55,329 nucleotides of DNA from CALGFH01 sp036003705 (GTDB lineage Bacteria > Actinomycetota > CALGFH01), in contig DASYSE010000069.1 of NCBI GenBank assembly GCA_036003705.1, forward strand, positions 1-55,329. The letters are read 5' to 3'. The notes under the pieces are model-generated. The model searched no databases. It had not been told where the DNA came from and worked only from the letters and a program-made list of their open reading frames with translations. The position numbers and the translations under genes are program-made. Positions 50,154 to 55,329 of this stretch are shown here, piece by piece (positions within the stretch are counted from its first letter, which is position 1; every line of letters starts with the position of its first letter).

Positions 50154-50951
50154 ATGCAGACCACCACCAGCAACAAAAGGACGATCCCACCGATCACGCC
50201 CGACCGAGTCGCCGAGGTGGCCACCGCCGAGCTGCAGGCCTCGCTGGTGCTGCTGGAGGGCCTGGACGAGCGCGACTGGGCCCGGCCGACCGACTGCGCC
50301 GGCTGGACCGTCCACGACCTGGTGGCGCACATGGTCGGCCAGTACCAGGCGGCGGCCAGCACCCGGGTGTTCCTGCGCCGCCACCGCCGGGCGCACCGGC
50401 GCTACCCGAACCTGTCGCGCCTGGACGCCGACAACCGTCAGCAGCTCGACGAGCTCGGCAGCCATTCCGGGCAGCAGCTGGTCGCGATGCTGGCCGCGGT
50501 CGGCCCCAAGGCGATCCGCGCCCGCCGGCGGGTGCCCGGCCAGATGCGCCGGCTGCGCATCGGCCGGATGTACCCCGAGGAGCCGCTGGCTGATGACCGG
50601 CTCGGCTACGTGCTGGACGTGCTGGGGCTGCGCGACCCGTGGATGCACCGGGTCGACCTGGCCCGCGCCACCGGCCGGCCGCTGGCGCTGGGCGCCCACG
50701 ACCGCGTGATCGTCGCCCAGGTCGTCGCCGACCTCGGCCGCGCCTGGGAGGGCCCGCCGGTGCTGCTGGAGCTGACCGGGCCGGCCGGTGGCCGCTGGGC
50801 GCTCGGCGATGGCAGCCCGGTCGCCACCGTCCGGGCTGATGCCGTCGACTACCTACGGGCCCTGTCCGGCCGCGACGACCATCCCGCCTTGGAGGCCGAC
50901 GGCGACCAGGCCGCAGCGGCCACGGTCGCTGCCGCCCGCGTCGTCTTCTGA
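50154..50951 (+). CDS. Maleylpyruvate isomerase-family, mycothiol-dependent-type enzyme
   Basis: 265 aa from ATG 50154 (GTG 50151 adjoining). DinB-like four-helix bundle with the family motif D-C-A-G-W-T-V-H-D-L-V-A-H-M (metal His), and D-P-W-M-H-R-V-D-L-A-R for the second metal site (D in place of the more common E). The C-terminal domain is of the MDMPI type. These enzymes use mycothiol as cofactor, so the gene matches mshC. The substrate is unknown; co-transcribed with the TetR gene. Confidence 0.8.
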   Translation: MQTTTSNKRTIPPITPDRVAEVATAELQASLVLLEGLDERDWARPTDCAGWTVHDLVAHMVGQYQAAASTRVFLRRHRRAHRRYPNLSRLDADNRQQLDELGSHSGQQLVAMLAAVGPKAIRARRRVPGQMRRLRIGRMYPEEPLADDRLGYVLDVLGLRDPWMHRVDLARATGRPLALGAHDRVIVAQVVADLGRAWEGPPVLLELTGPAGGRWALGDGSPVATVRADAVDYLRALSGRDDHPALEADGDQAAAATVAAARVVF

Positions 50952-51197
50952 GCCAAGCCAGTCCGCAAGCCGGAGACTGGCACCTTCGCGGTGCATGACT
51001 GGTCGACCTGGCCGTCCCGCTATCCTCCTGTGTGTGGCATCAAGCGACGTCCAGGACTGTAGGTGGCTTCGAGTCGAGCTCGGCGTCGAGGAGCAGTGCT
51101 CGATAGATGACGTCGGAGTGTCGGCGTTTGGGCGCGGATCGACTCGGCCTTGGTGTCGCTGGCGTCGCTCCTGGCGGTGTCGAGAGGTGGGGTGGCG

Positions 51198-51392
51198 ATG
51201 AGCAAAAGGCGTAACGCGGGCGCGGCCGCTGGCGGGGGTGCGATCTACGGTCTGGGGATCTTCGGGGCCTTGGTGTACTTCTGGCAGCAGGCCGACGCGC
51301 TCTGGGAATACCTGCTGGCGGTGTTCCAGGGCCTGTTCTGGCCGGCATTCATGGTCTACGAGGTCTTCAAGGCGCTCGGCCGCGGCCGGTGA
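51198..51392 (+). CDS. Small single/two-TM membrane protein (64 aa)
   Basis: A-I-Y-G-L-G-I-F-G-A-L-V-Y-F-W-Q-Q, then L-L-A-V-F-Q-G-L-F-W-P-A-F-M-V-Y-E-V-F-K-A-L. Basic N-terminus (M-S-K-R-R-N) and two hydrophobic segments. Similar small membrane proteins are widespread in actinobacteria. ATG 51198 follows GGTGGGG. The preceding 245 bp (50952-51197) has no clear gene. Confidence 0.65.
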   Translation: MSKRRNAGAAAGGGAIYGLGIFGALVYFWQQADALWEYLLAVFQGLFWPAFMVYEVFKALGRGR

Positions 51393-51494
51393 GTGACCGG
51401 ATGCTGCACCGGACCGCCGTCGGCCCTGCGCGTGCTGCGCGGAGGCAGGAGGGCCGCAGATGACCAGGAGCGCGCCCGCCGACCTTGGCGCGCG

Positions 51495-51958
51495 ATGACG
51501 CTCGTCGTGCTCGTCACCGGCACCAACCGCGGCTCGGCCGGGAGCTCGCCAGGCAACTGGCGCTGCGAGGCGACGACGTCGTCCTCACCGCCCGCGATCT
51601 CGGAAAGGCCGAACGGGTCGCCGCCGCGTTGCCAGGCCGGGAACGCGTGCTGGCCAGGCGGCTCGACGTCACCGACCCGGCCAGCGTCGAGCAGGTCGCC
51701 ACGGACCTCAACAGCCACTGCGGCCGGCTGGACGTCCTGGTCAACAACGCCGCCATCCACTACGACACCTGGCAGCGCGCGACCACCGCCGACCTCCAGG
51801 TTGTCAGGTCGCGCTGGAGGTCAATCTGCTGGGCGCCTGGCAGGCCAGCCTCATCCTGCTGCCGCTGCTACGCCTCCACCGGAGCGGTATTCCTGGCCTC
51901 CGACAGCGCCGCCTGGCTGACCGGGGTCACCATGGATGTGGCCGGCGGCTACTCATGA
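51495..51958 (+). pseudogene. Decayed short-chain dehydrogenase/reductase
   Basis: Starts M-T-L-V-V-L-V-T-G-T-N-R-G, then a 1-bp deletion breaks G-I-G-R-E-L into G-S-A-G-S-S. The +1 frame continues R-E-L-A-R-Q-L-A-L-R-G-D-D-V-V-L-T-A-R to V-L-V-N-N-A-A. A second frameshift near 51800 is needed for A-L-E-V-N-L-L-G-A-W-Q-A. The catalytic S/Y/K segment is missing, and only the C-terminal A-S-D-S-A-A-W-L-T-G-V-T-M-D-V-A-G-G-Y follows. Confidence 0.85.
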
Positions 51959-52048
51959 TCTGAGCACCCGGGGCCCTCGCTTGGCCTTACTCCAGGTAGT
52001 CGCCGGTATTGTGGTCGGGAGCCCGTTCGAGACAGAGGAGGAGGCGCG

Positions 52049-52585
52049 ATGGCCGATGCGCGGGAACCGGACACGAGGAGCGAGCCAAGCAAGACCGTCA
52101 GCCCGGGCGATGTCCCGGCGGAGCGGCCGGCGGCGCTCAGCCGTCTGGATGTGCTGGTCGGGGAGTGGGAGACAGAGGCCTCGTTCGCGGCCGGGTTCTT
52201 CGGCCCCGGCAGTCCCCCGGTGACCGGCCGTGGTCGCACCACGTTCCACTGGCTTGAGGGGGAGTTCTTCCTGATCCAGCGCGCCACCGCGGAGGACCCC
52301 GCCGCGCCGAGCGCAATCATGATCATCGGCACGGGCGAAACCCCGGAGACCCTCGAGCAGCACTACTACGACTCGCGCGGTGTGGCTCGCGTCTACCAGA
52401 TGAGCCTGAACGAGGGTGTCTGGAAGATATGGCGAGAGGCGCCGGGGTTCTGGCAGCGCTACGCCGGCGTGTTCTCCGCCGACGGCAGGACGATCAAGGG
52501 CGCCTGGGAGAAGTCGGCGGACGGCTCGGAGTGGAAACACGACTTCGACCTGAATTACATCAAGGTGGACTCTGGAGTGGGTTGA
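52049..52585 (+). CDS. DUF1579-like protein
   Basis: 178 aa from ATG 52049 (GGAGG 5 bp upstream). Lipocalin-like beta barrel pattern: L-D-V-L-V-G-E-W-E-T-E, F-H-W-L-E-G-E-F-F-L, Y-Y-D-S-R-G-V-A-R-V-Y-Q-M-S, and G-A-W-E-K-S-A-D-G-S-E-W-K-H-D-F-D-L-N-Y. Such DUF1579/FABP-like proteins are cytosolic and may bind a small ligand. Alone between the SDR pseudogene and the ABC genes. Confidence 0.75.
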   Translation: MADAREPDTRSEPSKTVSPGDVPAERPAALSRLDVLVGEWETEASFAAGFFGPGSPPVTGRGRTTFHWLEGEFFLIQRATAEDPAAPSAIMIIGTGETPETLEQHYYDSRGVARVYQMSLNEGVWKIWREAPGFWQRYAGVFSADGRTIKGAWEKSADGSEWKHDFDLNYIKVDSGVG

Positions 52586-52682
52586 CCGGTCGTCGCCCTG
52601 ATCGAAGGCCCACCCGGCAATGGGGCTCGGATAAGCCGAACACCCGCACGCATCAGCCGTCCTTCCGGTGCTGGGCTGCCGA

Positions 52683-53552
52683 TCAGCCACTTCGGTCTGC
52701 TCGTCGCAGGAGCCGTCCCACTGGGCCTGTACCGCGGTCGCTGGCCCGTTCCGTGGACGGCTCCCAGCGGAACCACTTGACCGCGATGAAGGCCCCGAGC
52801 ACACCCCAGAGCACCAGTGCCCACAGGTCGTTCCAGGCGAAGCCCAACCCTGCTGTGTACGGACTGAAGGTACCGCCAAACGCGCGGACGAGGTGGCGCA
52901 GCGGCAGGGCATCTGCCACGTTCAGCAGCCACGTGGGGGCGCCGGTGAGCGGCGAGAACACACCCGAGATGAACACCATGGGCAGGACCACGAGGTTGAC
53001 GGTCGCAGGTGCGGCGTCCCCGTTCGGCACCACCGTGGTGAGGGCCATCGCCAGCGAGCAGAACGCGATTGCGCCGACGACGAACGTGAGCACCGCCGCC
53101 GGGAGCAGCCGGGGATAAAGTTGCATCCCGAACCCGACCACGCCGACGGCGAAGAACACCACCACGGTCGCGGACGTGAGCACCAGCGAGGCGGCGATCC
53201 GTGCCGCGATGTAGACGCCGGGTCGCAGCGGGGTGCTCCGGACACGCCGCAGGATGCCGTCGGATCGCTCGTTGGCGACGCCGATGACCAACCCGGTGAG
53301 GCACGAGGTGACGATCGCGAAGGCGGCGATGGCCGGGACGAAGTACTGCACATAGGAGACGTAGCCGCCATCGACCCGCAGCGTCTTGGCGTGGTTTGGC
53401 GCGATGAACAGCAGCAGCACGAGGAGGGGAAGAAGGATCGTGAAGAAGGCGGACTGGGGATTCCGTCGGAGCTGACGGATCAGCTGCGCGGTCCACAACA
53501 GGAACAGCCGAAGATTCGACTGCGGGCCAGCGATCGCCATCATGCTCGTCAT
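52683..53552 (-). CDS. ABC-2 type transporter permease
   Basis: 289 aa with six TM segments. F-F-T-I-L-L-P-L-L-V-L-L-L-F near the N-terminus, E-R-S-D-G-I-L-R-R-V-R-S-T-P-L-R-P before TM3, and L-P-M-V-F-I-S-G-V-F-S-P are typical of DrrB-like ABC-2 permeases. Overlaps the ATPase stop by 4 bp (ATGA). Together they export a drug, lipid or peptide. Confidence 0.9.
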   Translation of the reverse strand: MTSMMAIAGPQSNLRLFLLWTAQLIRQLRRNPQSAFFTILLPLLVLLLFIAPNHAKTLRVDGGYVSYVQYFVPAIAAFAIVTSCLTGLVIGVANERSDGILRRVRSTPLRPGVYIAARIAASLVLTSATVVVFFAVGVVGFGMQLYPRLLPAAVLTFVVGAIAFCSLAMALTTVVPNGDAAPATVNLVVLPMVFISGVFSPLTGAPTWLLNVADALPLRHLVRAFGGTFSPYTAGLGFAWNDLWALVLWGVLGAFIAVKWFRWEPSTERASDRGTGPVGRLLRRADRSG

Positions 53553-54529
53553 CCCTCCTCGGTCTCGTCGGTCAGTTGCAGGTAGACGTCCTCCAGGGTT
53601 GGACGGGACACTGTCAGCGCCTCGAGCTCCTCGCCGCGGTCGGCGACCCACGCCAGGAGCGGTGCCAGGTCGCGAGTTGGCGTCTCGGTGTCGAACTGGA
53701 TCCGGCGCTCGCTCGCGTGGATCACGGCACCCAGCGGCAGAGGCAGCGACGCCAGGTCCACCGTGTCCGGCACCTGGAACGCCACCACGGCCTTCGCCGC
53801 CGTGCGCCCGCCGATCGTCCCCGGCGCACCCGCGGCCACGATCCTGCCCCCCGCAATCACCCCTACCCGATCGGCCAGGTGCTGCGCCTCGTCCATGTAG
53901 TGGGTGGTCAGCAGGATGGTCTTGCCGAGCGTCCGGAGGCTCTGCACCAGCTCCCACGAGCGGCGTCGGGCCGAAGGGTCGAACCCGGTGGTCGGCTCGT
54001 CGAGGAAGAGCAGCTCCGGGTCTCCAGCGATCCCCAGCGCCAGGTCCAGGCGGCGGCGCTGCCCGCCAGAGAGGGACTTGATCAGCTCGTTCCGCTTCTG
54101 GGTGAGCCCGACGAGCTCCAGGACCTCCTCCGGGTCGCGGGGATGGGGGTAGGCGGCCGAGTACAGCCGGACGGCCTCCAGCACCTTCATGGTCGGGCTG
54201 TGGCCGCCCTCCTGCAGAACCACGCCGATCCGCTCGCGGAACTCCTGCTCACCTGCGGCCGGGTCGAACCCGAGCACGGAGACCCGGCCGGCGTCGCGTT
54301 CCCGGTGGCCCTCCAGGATCTCGCAGAGCGTGGTCTTGCCGGCGCCGTTGGGCCCAAGCAGCCCGAACACCTCGCCGCTGGCGATCTCCAGATCGACTCC
54401 ATCCAGTGCCGTCGTGGCTCCGTAGGCCTTCCGGAGCCCGCGCACGGCCACCGCTGGTCGCGTCGTCACGTCACCGGCCGGCTCCAGGGGGAGCCGGCTA
54501 TCGGCGCCGGCGCGCTGCGTTGTCGTCAC
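53549..54529 (-). CDS. ABC transporter ATP-binding protein (DrrA-like)
   Basis: 326 aa from GTG 54529 (GGGGGGAG 5 bp upstream). Walker A G-P-N-G-A-G-K-T-T, signature L-S-G-G-Q-R-R-R-L-D, Walker B E-L-L-F-L-D-E-P-T and switch His in L-L-T-T-H-Y-M-D-E-A. A C-terminal extension (about 230-326) is typical of DrrA-type exporter ATPases. First gene of the pair with the permease. Confidence 0.93.
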   Translation of the reverse strand: MTTTQRAGADSRLPLEPAGDVTTRPAVAVRGLRKAYGATTALDGVDLEIASGEVFGLLGPNGAGKTTLCEILEGHRERDAGRVSVLGFDPAAGEQEFRERIGVVLQEGGHSPTMKVLEAVRLYSAAYPHPRDPEEVLELVGLTQKRNELIKSLSGGQRRRLDLALGIAGDPELLFLDEPTTGFDPSARRRSWELVQSLRTLGKTILLTTHYMDEAQHLADRVGVIAGGRIVAAGAPGTIGGRTAAKAVVAFQVPDTVDLASLPLPLGAVIHASERRIQFDTETPTRDLAPLLAWVADRGEELEALTVSRPTLEDVYLQLTDETEEG

Positions 54530-55321
54530 TGGGTCTCCCCCCTGCATGCCATCGAGCATGCGCCCGCGACTCTGGTATGGCATTGCGGCCAGCGGCAATC
54601 TCGCCTTCCGGCTGGCTGGAACCCCAGCTGCCTGCGGCAGCGCAACCCAACTTCCGTGCCCCGGCCAAGCAGAGTTCATGATCCGCAGCGCACCGCCTAA
54701 CGGACCTACACATCTCCTGCTGGCGGTCTGCGGGAACCAGCAACCGGGCAACCGTTACTTGCTGCGGCACCAGTAGCCGCAGCCACCCAACCCGATGACG
54801 GTCGTGGAGACCCGCTGCATCCCCCTACCCTACCGCGCACACCACCGGACCCGTCCACGCATCCGACAGCGCCACGCCAACGCTGACCAGCCCTTGGCCG
54901 GCCAGCGCAACCGCCACGGGCCGAGGTTGACGACACGAGTGCATCACGGCAGCGCAGCTGCGCATGGCGTCGTCGTTGACGCCGACCGGATCGAGCTGCC
55001 GGCAAGCACGGTCGGGCGGATCCATCTGACGACCATCTGGCGCTGAGGTCATTATGGGTGGCTTCCCCACCAGCTGAGACACGGCTGCTGGGGTCGGTTG
55101 AGGCCGGCCGCGACGACTCGGGTTGACGGTCTGGGACGAGCCGGGTTGACGGTCTGGGACGAGCCGGGCTCCTCCTGGGGATGACCGCGGGCCTGGAGCT
55201 TCGCCTGCCGGCCGACCGCCAAGTGTCGCTCTGGGGCCGACGACGGGCAGCGCCTGGCCGCCTATCGTCGATGGTGTGCCAACGGGCGCCCAAGAGGAGG
55301 GCGCCGGATGAAGGAGCGGTC
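54530..55321. other. About 790-bp region without a supported gene
   Basis: No frame with convincing composition plus start signals. A plus-strand tail ending near 55046 (I-E-L-P-A-S-T-V-G-R-I-H-L-T-T-I-W-R) looks protein-like but has no upstream support. It contains the 23-bp tandem repeat. Confidence 0.4.
55119..55164. repeat. 23-bp tandem duplication
   Basis: 55119-55141 and 55142-55164 are identical. Each copy contains a TTGACG, so the duplication places two -35-like boxes 23 bp apart. Confidence 0.9.
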
Positions 55322-55329
55322 ATGAACAG
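55322..55329 (+). CDS. Start of a gene running off the right edge
   Basis: ATG 55322 follows AAGGAG (55310-55315) at a 6-bp spacing, an ideal ribosome binding site, and overlaps the TGA of a 5-codon frame from 55308. Only two full codons are present, so no function can be read. Confidence 0.45.

Noticed and set aside
40650..55329. Genomic island or prophage in the right part
   Set aside because: No integrase, transposase, tRNA-adjacent direct repeats or phage genes; only pseudogenes and longer gaps.

Overview
The window is one contiguous stretch of a high-GC actinobacterial chromosome. Support for this comes from a WhiB1-type protein, a BldC-type regulator, a SigR/RsrA-like thiol-stress sigma and anti-sigma pair, a mycothiol ligase (MshC type), a mycothiol-dependent isomerase-fold enzyme, a class II DAHP synthase, a nickel superoxide dismutase with its maturation protease, and many starts that look leaderless (a TANNNT -10 box 6-9 nt before the start codon). 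Nothing in the window fixes the class; a soil or environmental Actinomycetota lineage outside the well-studied genera is an inference. I see no rRNA, tRNA, CRISPR, integrase or transposase.

Layout. 0-7 kb: end of a winged-helix protein, 3-methyladenine glycosylase I (tag), an FAD oxidoreductase, a histidine kinase/response regulator/4-TM operon, a PadR regulator with a short DUF4097-like partner under twin palindromes, and an archaeal-type ATP-dependent DNA ligase. 7-18 kb: an M23 peptidase, hemE-hemH, a divergent PspC envelope-stress module (PspC membrane protein plus small membrane protein against a PspC-fused kinase plus regulator), an unrecognised 408-aa protein and a Thr-rich lytic transglycosylase. 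18-28 kb: a multi-TM histidine kinase behind a 52-aa upstream ORF, a lysine 2,3-aminomutase-like radical SAM enzyme behind a highly structured leader, class II DAHP synthase, a secreted double-CHRD protein, endonuclease IV, mshC and an amidohydrolase. 28-38 kb is regulator-rich: a small Lsr2-like/AT-hook-like protein, a Zur-like repressor, RsbW/SigF-like genes, a diacylglycerol kinase-family protein, WhiB1, a NarL regulator, BldC, a sugar epimerase homologue with a degenerate active site, divergent sodX/sodN, and sigR-rsrA with a visible SigR-type promoter. 38-43 kb: a membrane-anchored molybdopterin oxidoreductase, a peptidase C26 hydrolase, a decayed YihY/BrkB remnant and an orphan histidine kinase. 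43-55 kb is more accessory: an MFS transporter, a ribbon-helix-helix-like protein with its own palindrome, a secreted GH3 glycosidase, a DUF4386 membrane protein, a TetR regulator with a mycothiol-type enzyme, an SDR pseudogene and an ABC-2 exporter.

Common threads. Thiol/oxidative stress recurs (sigR-rsrA, mshC, the mycothiol-type enzyme, sodN/sodX, WhiB1). So does envelope sensing and remodelling (PspC module, M23 peptidase, lytic transglycosylase, several sensor kinases). The most interesting non-coding signals are the nested hairpins covering the ribosome binding site of the aminomutase gene, the GGAAT-N18-GTT promoter with a long N-terminal extension on SigR, the twin PadR palindromes, the palindrome before the ribbon-helix-helix gene, and two unannotated small ORFs with their own signals. 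No single obviously new multi-gene system stands out.
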